Source: Bombus terrestris
Lineage: Eukaryota; Arthropoda; Insecta; Hymenoptera; Apidae
Length of the DNA: 64,000 nucleotides
Assembly: GCF_910591885.1 (NCBI RefSeq)
Contig: NC_063275.1
Coordinates: 25,408,501-25,472,500, forward strand
Direction: 5' to 3'
Part shown: one piece after another, positions 1 to 9,477 of the stretch
How positions within the stretch are numbered: position 1 is the stretch's first letter
Layout of the letters: each line of letters opens with the position of its first letter
The notes under the pieces: generated by a model
The model's input: only the letters and a program-made list of their open reading frames with translations
Databases searched by the model: none
Told to the model about the DNA's origin: nothing
Position numbers and translations under genes: made by a program

Positions 1-1035
1 TCACCCTGTACCATTGTATCAGCAATAATTGCTCGAAATGTTTTTTCGCGTAAATGAACGAGACGAATACGATATAAAAATTCGATACGTACATGATTTA
101 TCACATACGCGATATTTTTAAAGTAGTCGCCCTTTCAATACAGTCTTGTTGCACAGTGATGTTATTGTGAAAAAAGTGTACAGTAGTTATAAATAGTGTC
201 TAAAATGGGCATTAATATTTGTAACATTTTGACGAATGTACACTCAAACACGACATTAGTAGACATTCGAGACCAAATAATTAAACGATTACTAGATTCT
301 GAGTTCCTGATTATTAATTTCATAAAACATTATGCCCTGTCCTAATGAAAGATTAAAAATGTATTTACATGGAGAAACTACAAAGTTTATATTTAAAAAA
401 GAAATGACAAAAAAGATACATTTAGGTAGGTCCATGATAAATTCCAATTTTCTTGCTTATCATAATTGTATCACAATACATTAGCATATTATCTAATGCA
501 ATTCATAAGATATACTTTAATATTTTCTATGTTTAATATGTTTCCTTTTTTGTTTCCTTTTAGTTTTTGCATAAACGTAACTTCTTAACAATAAAAATTC
601 TCAATTTCAAATTTATTCGATTCAATTATATACATACATACGTACGTATATATATGTATGATATTCATAAAAGATCATGTTTTTCATTTAAAGAAAAAAC
701 TAATATGTATACACAACGTAAGCAATAATATTTTGAAGTTAAAATAGGACAAACCGTGCAAATTTCGTTTGAAGGATAAAAAAACATTCCACATCCGTAC
801 CTAAATTAGCGTATATAAATTTTACAAATGGTGACTTACACATCAATGAAAAATGTAACTTCTCCGTGTATCAATATCTTGCAGTCGTTTCAACCAAAAC
901 TAGGCCCGACGAGGCTTCATTTTAATTTACACCCGAGTTTTCAAGAGAAATTCATTCGTGATTCCTTAAGCTTCTTTACACTGTTTTTACATCCATGTTC
1001 TTTTAATTATAATACTATACTATACTATACTACTA
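1..1035. other. AT-rich DNA, no gene recognised
   Basis: AT-rich sequence with short homopolymer runs and stops in all frames. The only longer open frame, starting near 828, ends in translated microsatellite. Nothing resembling a coding region, RNA gene or known repeat was recognised. Confidence 0.6.
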
Positions 1036-1069
1036 CAATAACAACAACAACAACAACAACAATAATAAC

Positions 1070-1103
<34 letters not shown>

Positions 1104-1104
1104 T
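1036..1104. repeat. (CAA/TAA)n microsatellite
   Basis: Trinucleotide tract that changes from mostly CAA to TAA/ATA units over about 70 bp. It gives an artefactual Thr/Ile-rich translation on the plus strand. Confidence 0.95.
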
Positions 1105-1569
1105 ATAATACCATCGGTTTTAACGCAATGATTGATCATTTTCACTTCTTCTTCACTAAATTTTAATCGCGCACTTTCTCACTGTTTTTAATTCTCTTTA
1201 TACGAACTATAATGTTGCCCACATTAAAAAACCGCAAAGAAAATATCACAAAAATATAGAGGGAAAAATTAATCTTCGTTATTTCCACTACAAGCAAGAG
1301 ATCAAACATGACATGAACGAAGTCAGTGGAAGAAACGTACATATGTACTACGTATATTCGTCGTCGGTAACCCCTCTACTTTTCAACTAAGCGAAACACC
1401 TGCGTTCTTTTGTATTCTTACACGGTAGTAGTCGTACGTGAGTCCGAGAGCTATGTATCCATTTATCGCGTACCCTCGTATCGTATCGACAACGCGTATC
1501 AATTTGACGGGCAAACATGCATAACCGTTTTTGAGGTACGAATTCTCGAAACGTGTCATCATTGCGTAT
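1105..1569. other. Unassigned spacer
   Basis: No gene recognised. A 61-codon minus-strand frame at 1387-1572 has no recognisable similarity and is probably chance. Confidence 0.5.
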
Positions 1570-1835
1570 CAATTTACTATTAATTTACAACTTTTAAGTT
1601 ATTAATTTACAACATCTAAACTTTTAATTTGTAATATTTGAGTTATTAATTTACATTTAAACTAATCATTTACAATATTTAAACTATTAATTTACAACAT
1701 TTACACTATGAATTTACAACATTTAAACTATTAATCTACAATATTTAAAGCAGTAATTTGTAACAATTCACCATTAATTTATAACATTTGAACTATTAAT
1801 TTAAAACATTTGAGACATTAATTTATAACTTTTAA
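1570..1835. repeat. 22-bp AT-rich minisatellite, diverged, first part
   Basis: Imperfect tandem copies of a unit of about 22 bp built from ATTAATTTA-CAA-CATTTAAACT. It is the same family as the better preserved array at 6230-7015. Copies here have many substitutions and small indels, so this is an older or less homogenised tract. Confidence 0.85.
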
Positions 1836-1849
1836 AAACCACTTCTTAT

Positions 1850-1985
1850 GATATCAGCAAACCGTTTCTGTTTGATCGATAAGTGTATGCCAACAAATAT
1901 ATACGGAACACACGACACGCGCGCGAGTTCATTTCCGTTTCAACTACCGTACCGTGAAGATCGAAGAAATGAACTTTTATGAATT
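1850..1985. repeat. Block associated with the 22-bp minisatellite, copy 1
   Basis: About 135 bp resembling 6072-6205: both share AAACCGTT-CTGTTTGAT, a GTGTATGCC/GTGCATGCC step, a TATA-like stretch and CGCGCGCGAG followed by TCATTT. Both copies adjoin 22-bp minisatellite, so block and minisatellite form one composite repeat. Here the TATA-like stretch reads AAATATATACGG. Promoter function is only a possibility. Confidence 0.6.
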
Positions 1986-2090
1986 AAATTACCAGTTTGT
2001 AACATTTGCGCTATTAGTTTATAACACTTAAACTGTTAATTTACAACATTTAAACTATCAATTTGTAACAATTTAGTATTAATTTGTGAA
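1986..2090. repeat. 22-bp minisatellite, second part
   Basis: Further diverged copies of the 22-bp unit, cut off at 2091 by a block bounded by TTAA. The minisatellite appears to resume at 3318. Confidence 0.75.
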
Positions 2091-2542
2091 TTAACGTCCA
2101 AATTCACGGTCTGCTTCGTGGAGCGGCGCTGGATCACATTAGAATGTTCGACACGACTGCAATTTTTCAACTTTGACCTCAATTTATAGCAAAATTGCAA
2201 AAGCTATACGATTCCTGTTGGGTTCAATGAATTCCAAGGACTTCAACTAATACATTGATATACAATAGTTTATCAATATCAATTTGCATATATCTATAAA
2301 TGTTAAGTAAAGCTGACGGGATCAGCTTTGGCCCTAATTTTGTACTCTTTTCGATTTTTCTCAAAAAGTAGAGGTCTGATGCGAATTCTGACCATCGCAC
2401 GCAATTTTGTGAACATTTTTCTATAAGAAATGTTCATAGCGCAAATCAAAAAACTTTTCAATTCCGTACAGAAAAAAGGAAGTAGTCATGCATGTTCGTC
2501 GGAGAACAACGACGCGCGTAAGGAACATGCACGAAGAAAATA

Positions 2543-3172
2543 GTGTTAAGTTACGTTAAATTTTTAAAATCGATTGACAAAAGACCGGTATGTATGTTAG
2601 CTACTTCAAAAAATCATAGGTGTGTTATTGTTCAAGGGAAACATAGTAAATTAAAGCCAGACTATTTTTTTTTTTTTTTTTTTTTGATAATGATGCTAAA
2701 GAGGGGGTTGATCTATCCGATTCTGATCATCTGTGTCATCCTATTATACTTGTTTGCGCAGAACCATAAAACGGTATAAAAAGATTATAATAGAATTAAT
2801 ATGCGGGACTTGCCTCGTAAATGCGTGGTATGTACATAGAAAATGGGGTACTAAAAGTATTAAAATTTTAAAATTTCGCGAAGAAATTATTTATCACCTT
2901 TTAAATATAGTGAATCCCCACAGAAAAAAATGCCAAGTAAAAATGAAGTATTGGCCAAAAAACGTTCACATTTTCTGCAGTCGTACCAAGAGCCCGCGAG
3001 TAAGACGAGACGGCGGTGTAAAGAATGTTATAAACGCATTTCTAGAATAAAAAGTAGAGAGTATGACGCGGAAAGAATCAAAAAATGTAACAACATATTG
3101 TGATCGTTGTAAGGACCAGCCAGCACTCTGTCTAACATATTTCAAAAAATTATATGAGAAAAGGAAATAATT
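2543..3172 (+). pseudogene. piggyBac-like transposase, C-terminal relic with frameshifts
   Basis: Three frames together give the end of a DDE_Tnp_1_7 (piggyBac) transposase. First comes DKRPVCMLATSKNH followed by KPD (about 2570-2667). After a run of T come NDAKEGVDLSD, equivalent to the family box around the third catalytic Asp, and RRTIKRYKKI with NAWYVHRKW (about 2735-2850). Last is a cysteine-rich tail: RRRCKECYKR, then in another frame YCDRCKDQPALCLTYF, ending at 3170. That tail matches the C-terminal zinc-binding domain of piggyBac transposases. The N-terminal half and first two catalytic Asp regions are absent. The poly-T run at 2668-2686 sits in the coding part and breaks it. Identification rests on recalled family motifs, not a search. 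The gene is dead. Confidence 0.8.
2667..2686. repeat. Poly-T tract within transposase relic
   Basis: About 19 consecutive T interrupt the transposase between KPD and the GVDLSD box. This is probably slippage expansion after inactivation. Confidence 0.9.
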
Positions 3173-3317
3173 ATGTTAAGTTTATAATATTGGATTGTTA
3201 TGTTTTTACTATTGTATGTCTGCTTATAATGTTGAGATAAAATAATATAAATCTATTTTGTATTACCTATTTTGTGAAATACATGTATGTTGACGCACGC
3301 CGGCGTTAACGTGTTAA

Positions 3318-3390
3318 GCTATTAATCAACAAGATTTAAACAACAACTAATTTGTAACAATTTACCATTATTTTATAACATTATCGATCG
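3318..3390. repeat. 22-bp minisatellite, resumed part
   Basis: GCTATTAATCAACA, AACTAATTTGTAACAA and ATTTTATAACATT continue the 22-bp family interrupted at 2091. This supports a nested insertion between 2091 and 3317. Confidence 0.65.
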
Positions 3391-3446
3391 GATGATTTCT
3401 ACACAGAAGAAATACACATACAATCACAAAAAACTACGTATTATCA

Positions 3447-4294
3447 TTGGAGGAAGTCGCGAGAGGAAGCACCGAAGCAGAGTTGGCCTCTCCCAAGGAC
3501 GGGTTCCTCCGCCGCCCATCAAGCGCAGCGAGCCAACCTATCGAAGAAACGTCTGGTGGACATACCGGGTACCAACCGGATCTGGCCGAGGAGATGAACG
3601 CACTCATTCGGCGAACATATGGGCGGGAATGTTCCGACAAGCCGCGGTGGTAGCTAAGGTTGCCGAAATATTTGGCAATCTTAAAGGCACATCGGTGAAA
3701 TCATTGAGACACGCGTCGAATGTATTCGCCACTGGCGTAACAGTGATGGCGGGAAGAACGAATACCGCTCCTTGCGCTGCCGTCATCATAGAAGCACACC
3801 TGGCGGCACTGGACGTGGAGAAAGAGGCGCAGCGAAAAGAGAAAACAAGCATCCTCACTGAGTTCGGGCGCAAGACGGAGGAGCTGGGTATCGCTGTGGC
3901 CCGACTAGGAGAGGATCGCTTACAGGACACCGATAGAAAGAACGAAATGGAGGTCGTCTCCAAGCAGACCACGGGAAGGATTTACACTGGAGCCTTAATC
4001 ACCTCAGCGACTAAGGGTGGACAAGCCGCTATTATAGAATGGCAGACCGTGGAAAGTAGAAGAAAAAGCAAGAAGACGTCGGCCGAGAAATATCCGTCGA
4101 AGACAACTCCAGGGTCAGGGTCAAAGAACCCTAGGAAAGCTCCGAAGCGAAGAACGGAGAATGCGGGAAAAAGGGGAGAGAAGGGGACATTGGGGACTTC
4201 CATGCTCACTCATCGTCGTGGGCCTCTCGCAAGTCCGACTGAAGGTGGCGCGTCGCATAGGACTGGGAGGCGGCGCCCGATCTCCGGCTTATGA
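3447..4294 (+). pseudogene. Degraded non-LTR retrotransposon ORF1 (gag-like)
   Basis: GC-rich, coding-like stretch in AT-rich DNA. One frame gives an acidic/Ser-rich leader (3447-3653, including DLAEEMNAL). A second frame, open to 4294, gives IFGNLKGTSVKSLRHASN, a long Glu/Lys/Arg-rich probable coiled-coil segment (about 3800-3990), then a basic Lys/Arg/Pro-rich tail (4060-4190). NLKGT followed by an Ala/Ser-rich helix and a charged coiled coil recalls ORF1 of R1/Jockey-type LINEs in insects. No CCHC knuckles and no downstream reverse transcriptase are visible, and the natural reading changes frame near 3600-3650. It is therefore a 3'-truncated, frameshifted relic. An unrelated lineage-specific protein is not excluded. 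The open frame starting at 3392 is likely spurious in its first third. Confidence 0.5.
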
Positions 4295-4390
4295 ACCGGG
4301 GGTCGTCCAGCACATGCGTGGCGATGCGGGGCGCCGCTGTGGAGTCCTCCGAGGAGACTCTTTCGGACTACCTCTACATCGTGGGTGGCA

Positions 4391-4530
4391 CCGACACCGT
4401 TGGACACCATTGGACGACGTTGGACGCCGTTGGACGACGTTGGACGCCGTTGGACACCATGGGATGCTGTGGAACAACGTGAGATGCGTGCATGTGTTTT
4501 AAACTTAATTATTCATGTAGTATCAAAAAG
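4391..4530. repeat. Short 10-bp array plus satellite-like tail
   Basis: About eight degenerate copies of the 10-bp motif (CGTTGGACAC, CGTTGGACGA, CGTTGGACGC) at 4397-4470. The following text resembles what follows every such array in the window: ATGCGTGCATGTGTTTTAAA and CTTAATTATTCATG here, against ATGCGTGCGTTTTAGG and CTTAATTAATCGTAAG in the satellite. It is thus a small diverged relative of the big arrays, sitting just after the LINE-like ORF1 relic. Confidence 0.8.
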
Positions 4531-4762
4531 AAGAAAGAGGGGCGTACGCTTTGCTACGCTACTAGGCTTTAGTATGGTTACATGAATAAAGTCGCTAAGC
4601 CAAACGAACACGTTGACATTGTTTATCACTGAATAAACTGTAACGCTTTATCATTATATTCATCGTTATTAAACACACAAACTATACCAACTTGTTAACA
4701 AATAAAATGTAGCGGCTCTCGACAAGAAATACCGCTACACGACACCAACTAAGCAACGGACA
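4531..4762. other. Unassigned spacer
   Basis: No gene recognised. A short inverted repeat, GTAGCGG (4710-4716) with CCGCTAC (4731-4737), is present. Confidence 0.5.
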
Positions 4763-4763
4763 C

Positions 4764-4810
4764 GGTAGCGCAGTGGTTAGCGCCTGTCCTGTTTTTGCGT
4801 CCAGGCTTTC
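4764..4810 (+). mobile_element. tRNA-like SINE head, fragment
   Basis: GGTAGCGCAGTGGTTAGCGC at 4764-4783 matches a tRNA A box and flanking bases, and nearly repeats the head of the better SINE at 5070. No B box follows, so this is a truncated copy. Confidence 0.55.
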
Positions 4811-5052
4811 AGGACATAAATTAAAATATCGTACATAGGCACAGCGCAACAGCGGCTTAATTTTATTTTATTTAACAATAATAATCTTAAAAAAAAAAAA
4901 AAGAGAAAAGAATGTAATAATGCATGGCTACGTCGTACCGCCGCGTATCGGTACTCTTGCCTGTACCACCCTACAATTAGAATTCAGCGTTTATTCTGGA
5001 AAAAAATGATGTAGAAAAATATGTAAATAACCTGGAACAAATAAACAGAGAT
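4811..5052. other. Unassigned spacer with A-rich tract
   Basis: AT-rich DNA with a run of A near 4890-4903 and a GC-richer stretch at 4921-4975. Nothing identifiable. Confidence 0.5.
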
Positions 5053-5136
5053 AAAAAAAAAAAAAAAAAGCAGTGGTTAGCGCTCTAGGTTTCGAACGTT
5101 CGGGCCCGGGTTCGATTCCTGGCGCCCGTGATCCTA
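5053..5136 (+). mobile_element. tRNA-derived SINE fragment after an A-tract
   Basis: A run of A (5053-5069) is followed by GCAGTGGTTAGCGC, the A-box region of a tRNA, and a perfect B box GGTTCGATTCC (5109-5119) inside a GGGCCCGGG-CTGGCGCCC arm-like context. A- and B-box spacing fits a tRNA-derived pol III promoter. The 5' acceptor end is missing, so this is a SINE piece and not a functional tRNA gene. Confidence 0.75.
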
Positions 5137-5190
5137 TATATATATGTCGGGTTGGCGTTAAGATTAGAGTTAGGGTTAAGGGCGTGAAAA
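5137..5190. repeat. Short dispersed repeat, copy 1
   Basis: TATATATGTCGGGTTGGCG, TTAAGATT, GAGTTAGGGTT and GGGCGTGAAA occur here and again at 10395-10447 with about three differences. Here it directly follows the SINE B-box arm and may be the SINE's 3' body. Confidence 0.85.
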
Positions 5191-6070
5191 GGGTATTCGA
5201 ACAGTTGAATTGATGAAATTGAGGAATAGAAAACATATTTCAGACAATGTTCAGTAACAATTACGAATAAGATTATGTTTCTAATGAAAAGCTTTTATAT
5301 TACACGAATGTAGCTGCTACTATTAAACAAAATATAGTATTAGTATATTAGTATATTACTTAATTATTCATACAATTATTAGTAAATATATTTCAATAAT
5401 TCAAACATTGTAATAAATAGAAAAACGTGACAAAAATGTTAGCAATTTAGAATGATCTTTGAAAACTACTACTATCATGTCTACTATCAGAAAAAGAGAA
5501 ATTTCTTTAATTGAAAATAATTTATTATCATTATTTACTTTGCTATTGATTGATGTATAAATTCTAAAATTTTTATTATTTTATCATGATCTTATTTTAG
5601 GAAGTAAAACACACTTGTGCGTGTAAGAACATATTAGATTTATATATTTAATAATTAATTGTTGAACGATGGTATATGTCTAGAATTAAGTTATGAAAAT
5701 TGATAAATTGTTATAAAATATTATGATGGATCATTAAAGTAGATAATGTTCGTAAGAGTGCCAAAAAATCAATAATTATTACAAATTGAAATATTATATA
5801 GATTCTTTCTTTTTTGGGCTCTTGACCACTGGTCAACTTCATTTTTGGCTATTATAATAAAATTATGTTTGTTATAAACTGCTATTGAATATAGATTAAG
5901 ACAGTTTTACGTCAAAAAGTAGTACCATAGAAATGCAACTTTAGTTTCAGCTGATAAAAAATATAAAAATTATGAAAATGGTTATTATAATAGATTGCTT
6001 GAAGGCGTCAATTTACAATAAAAAATTAAAAATTATTAAATTCGATTGTGTTATAATGAAAAATCAACTT
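5191..6070. other. AT-rich DNA, no gene recognised
   Basis: Very AT-rich, with short homopolymers and stops in all frames. No feature supported. Confidence 0.6.
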
Positions 6071-6071
6071 T

Positions 6072-6205
6072 TAAGATACCAACAAACCGTTACCGTTTGA
6101 TTGACATTGTCAAGTGCATGCCAGTGTTATATAAGGAAGATGCTACTCGCGCGCGAGCTCATTTGTGCTACACCTCTCGCACTGTGAACATTAAGAAAGA
6201 ACTGT
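6072..6205. repeat. Block associated with the 22-bp minisatellite, copy 2
   Basis: Relative of 1850-1985. A TATATAAGG box lies at about 6130-6138, followed by CTCGCGCGCGAGCTCATTT. It stands immediately before the long 22-bp minisatellite. The TATA-like box followed about 25-35 bp downstream by a GC-rich patch looks promoter-like, but no transcript is evident. Confidence 0.6.
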
Positions 6206-6229
6206 TGCGATTTAAACTATCAACTTAAA

Positions 6230-7015
6230 ACGTTTAAACTATTAAACCATAACATTTTAACTATTTACTAACAAAGTTTAAACCACTAATTTATAACATT
6301 TAAACTATTAATTTATAACATTTAAGCTATTAATTTATAACATTTAAGCTATTAATTTATAACATTTAAGCTATTAATTTATAACATTAAAGCTATTAAT
6401 TTATAACATTTAAGCTATTAATTTATAACATTTAAGCTATTAATTTATAACATTTAAGCTATTAATTTATAACATTTAAACCATTAATTTATAACATTAA
6501 AGCTATTAATTTATAACATTTAAGCTATTAATTTATAACATTTAAACTATTAATTTATAACATTTAAGCTATTAATTTATAACATTTAAGTTATTAATTT
6601 ATAGCATTTAAGCTATTAATGAACAGCATTTAAACTCTTAGTTAACAACATTTAATCTATCAATTAACAACATTCAAACTATTAATTAACAACATTTAAA
6701 CTATTAATTAACAACATTTAAGCTATTAATTAACAACATTAAAACTCTTAGTTAACAACATTTTAGCTATTAATTAACGACGTTTAAACAATTAATAAAC
6801 AATATTTAACCAGTTAATTAACACCATCTAAACTATTAATTAACAACATTTCAAATAATAATTAACAATATTTCAACAACTAATTAAAAACATTCAAACT
6901 ATTAATTAAGAACATTCAAACTATTAATAAACAACATTTAAACTAATAATTAACAACATTTAAACTAATAATTAACAACATTTAAACTAGTATTTTGTAA
7001 CAATTATACTATTAA
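6230..7015. repeat. 22-bp AT-rich minisatellite, main array
   Basis: Roughly 35 tandem copies of a 22-bp unit, best seen at 6300-6600 as CATTTAAGCTATTAATTTAT plus AA. Two subtypes are spatially separated: an AATTTATAACATTT form (6290-6610) and an AATTAACAACATTT form (6620-6990). Single-base variants (AAGCT/AAACT) recur, typical of local amplification by slippage or unequal exchange. Confidence 0.95.
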
Positions 7016-8183
7016 ATTATAACATTACGTGGAATATTTGTGACCGCGCGCAATGCGGTTTGTAGAGTCAGTGTTTGCTACGCAATAGTTTTTTTTCAAA
7101 ATTTTAAAATCATTATAGTTTTTATTAAAGTGGCGGAAACGTAGCCTTACTTTATATATTATCCAACATTCGTTTTCGGTATTAGAGTCAGTGCATATCT
7201 CAAGAGCATAAAGCCTATTTCCACCATTGGACTTTCAACGGTCCCTTCCTGATGTGAGTCTTCCTGATGATATTCGCTGGGGTGGCGCAGCATCCATAAT
7301 ACGTCCTTTGTTTCTCCGCTTCGAACGGTGAGTCGCATGCATTTCTGTTCCTCCGGTCACTCAATCATGTCGTAGGATGAAAGGTCCGAATCGACACGAG
7401 TGACTGGTTGTATTACGTAGAATTTTTTGTGAGCATAGTGACCGCGGGTATTTTTTATACCCGTGAGTAGTAACATTCTTTTCTCAAATTTATTAGTATA
7501 GGATAGGTCTTCTTGTACATCGCGATTATAATAATTAGTTTAAACATATACACTTGAGAATATATTCGTGTTATTTATAAATATGCATGTTAATATTCCC
7601 TATAAATATTTGCAAACGGCAAATATGTACACGAATATATCTGTATGACATAAATATACTTGATCTTAAGCAATGAATTAATCGTGACAATATTAAGTCA
7701 CGTTCGTTTATTTCACTTATTAGAATTTAAAATATGAGTTAAAATTCATTTTTTTTCCGTACAAGGATGTGTGAAATTTTACGTGCAAGAAGACATTTCG
7801 CGACAGGCAGATTTTTTAATCAAAGCAATAATTTTGAACATTGCTTTTACATTTTCGAGTATTTGCTTTGATAAAGAGATCGCCTGAGATTATTTCTTTC
7901 TTAGTAATATATTTAGAGTCAATTATTCCATTTGATCGAGTCTCAGTCTTTTTCAATTAACGCTACCTTTTTTGTAATATTAAAATTTTGTTCTAATTTA
8001 TTAAATTAATAAAGTAGAGTTACTTAGTTACTATTAAATTAATAAAGTAGACTTACTTAATTACTATTAAATTAATAGAGATAATCAGAAACGAAGTAGT
8101 AGAATATAAAATCAAAGAACTTTAGTCCGTTAAATAAAAATTACACAAACTAATCATCTTTTTAGATCAGGATTTTCAGGTTT

Positions 8184-8264
8184 AACCCTTTCCGTGCCCA
8201 TTGTCAGGATCTCATTCACGTGCCCAGGTGCTACTTGAATGGGAGAAAGACATTGGGCACGATG
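8184..8264. other. TTAA + CCCTTTCC end-like motif
   Basis: TTAACCCTTTCCGTGCCCAT starts at 8184, and GTGCCCA and TGGGCAC recur in both orientations within 80 bp. TTAA followed by CCC is typical of piggyBac-type termini, so this may be one end of a small MITE. No matching second terminus was found. The same sequence is in copy 2 (about 20679). Confidence 0.3.
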
Positions 8265-8342
8265 ATCTAGAATTAAGTAATATAATAATTTCTCAGCGAC
8301 TGACGATGTGTTAGTGTATCGTGCACGACGTATTTTCCACAT

Positions 8343-8364
8343 TGTGTGTGTGTGTGTGTGTGTG
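8343..8364. repeat. (GT)n microsatellite
   Basis: About 11 GT units. Copy 2 has a shorter tract at about 20840-20854. Confidence 0.9.
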
Positions 8365-8583
8365 TTGTTAGGCAGTGGAATTGCGTCGCTTTTTCTCATT
8401 CGTTAAAACTTCAAATATTAAAAATGTCGAGACATATATCGATTGAATTTACGTCTCGATGCAGTCACAGTTGTGATAATATCATTTACACGATTAAGTG
8501 TAATCACACTCTTAATATTGGTATCAATTGCAATTATAATTTCAAGTTTACTTATATCTATTTTAAAAATATAATTTCCTCAG

Positions 8584-8645
8584 ACGTGTTTTATCACGTA
8601 TTACGCAATGGTCACTAGCCTTCGTCAGTCGATTTCAGGAAAAAG
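8584..8645 (+). other. Exon-like segment, copy 1
   Basis: A 62-bp segment preceded by ATTTCCTCAG and followed by GTAAGTACC, both close to splice consensus. It contains an ATG (8608) opening MVTSLRQSISGK up to the donor. Copy 2 (21074-21135) keeps the acceptor, donor, ATG and reading frame with one base change. It could be a first coding exon or part of a noncoding RNA. No joined protein is recognisable. Confidence 0.4.
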
Positions 8646-9086
8646 GTAAGTACCTTAGAGTGTGCATGTTGTATTAAGCTCGGGTGTCGGAGGCGTCCCG
8701 GGACGTCCTCTCTAGTGTAGGACCTTTGCGCCCGGGTGGTATGTGTGAGAACCGTGGAGTGAGTGTGTTGGTGTGCATGTTTTGCCATTTTTTAAATATA
8801 GCGTTAGGTAGGATAGGTAGTATACTTTCTGGTATGTCTGCTAATTATAAGTAGGTAGGGCCGGGCAGGTTGGCACAGTCTCTAGTCGGGTAGGCGCGTT
8901 TTCGTGTGACCAACCTGTTTCTGGAAATCTAATTTGAAAAATCGACGGTGAAACTGGCACGAGTAGAGCATGCACTCGTCTCTGGTTTTGCCTTTCGATT
9001 TTTCGAATTTCGCGGTCGCGGTCGCGAATGGTCTCGAAACGAACGTTTATTGCTCGAGCACGCACATGCGAGTGAGCAACGATCAC

Positions 9087-9111
9087 TGTTGTGATCGTTG
9101 GTCAGTCCATA
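9087..9111. other. Inverted repeat
   Basis: CAACGATCAC and GTGATCGTTG form a perfect 10-bp stem with a TGTT loop. The stem is unchanged in copy 2 (about 21568-21591). Confidence 0.7.
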
Positions 9112-9366
9112 TGCACTTCCATCAGCTTCCGCGGTTTATATTTTTATTTTATAAGTTTTTTTTTTGTTTGCGATTTAGAAGTCTCGAGCTTAGATTTAAG
9201 TTTCAGCGGGCATTGCGCCCGAAGAAGGAAGAGGCTATAAGCCGAAGAGGCCCGACAAACTGTCACTCAAGAGGGCAACTACTAATGGCTCCCCATCCTC
9301 TGGGTCATCCGGAGCATGGGAAGTCATTATCGTTACTACTTTGTCACTATGCTCGCTTTTAGTATT

Positions 9367-9417
9367 TGTAGTAGTAGTAGTAGTAGTAGTAGTAGTAATA
9401 GTAGTAGTAGTAGTAGT
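9367..9417. repeat. (GTA)n microsatellite
   Basis: About 16 trinucleotide units with one ATA interruption. Copy 2 has only about 6 units, which accounts for part of the length difference between copies. Confidence 0.95.
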
Positions 9418-9477
9418 CTTTGTTTTTTTGGCCGATATATATATCGGTCCATCGTCCCATTGGGCAAATCGCGATTT

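Larger units (their letters stand above)
2091..3317 (+). mobile_element. TTAA-bounded piggyBac-like relic inside minisatellite
   Basis: A 1.2-kb block interrupts the 22-bp minisatellite. It begins with TTAA (2091-2094) and ends with TTAA (3314-3317), the target of piggyBac-superfamily transposons, and it contains a transposase relic (2543-3172). The terminal inverted repeats are not convincing: TTAACGTCC at the left only weakly matches TTAACGCCG read inward from an inner TTAA at 3306. The limits are therefore inferred from the minisatellite break. The element is far too short for a complete copy, so the 5' part of the transposase has been lost. Confidence 0.55.

Noticed and set aside
5070..5136. 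Functional tRNA gene
   Set aside because: A and B boxes are present, but the acceptor stem 5' half is missing and an A-tract precedes, which fits a SINE fragment.
5161..5185. Telomere-like TTAGGG repeat
   Set aside because: Only a single GTTAGGGTTAAGGG-like stretch occurs, and its second copy at 10430 is altered. There is no tandem array.
8841..9362. Open frames of 81-130 codons in the duplicated block (also at 21331-21735)
   Set aside because: Frames on both strands overlap, frame lengths differ between copies through small changes, and no domain was recognised.
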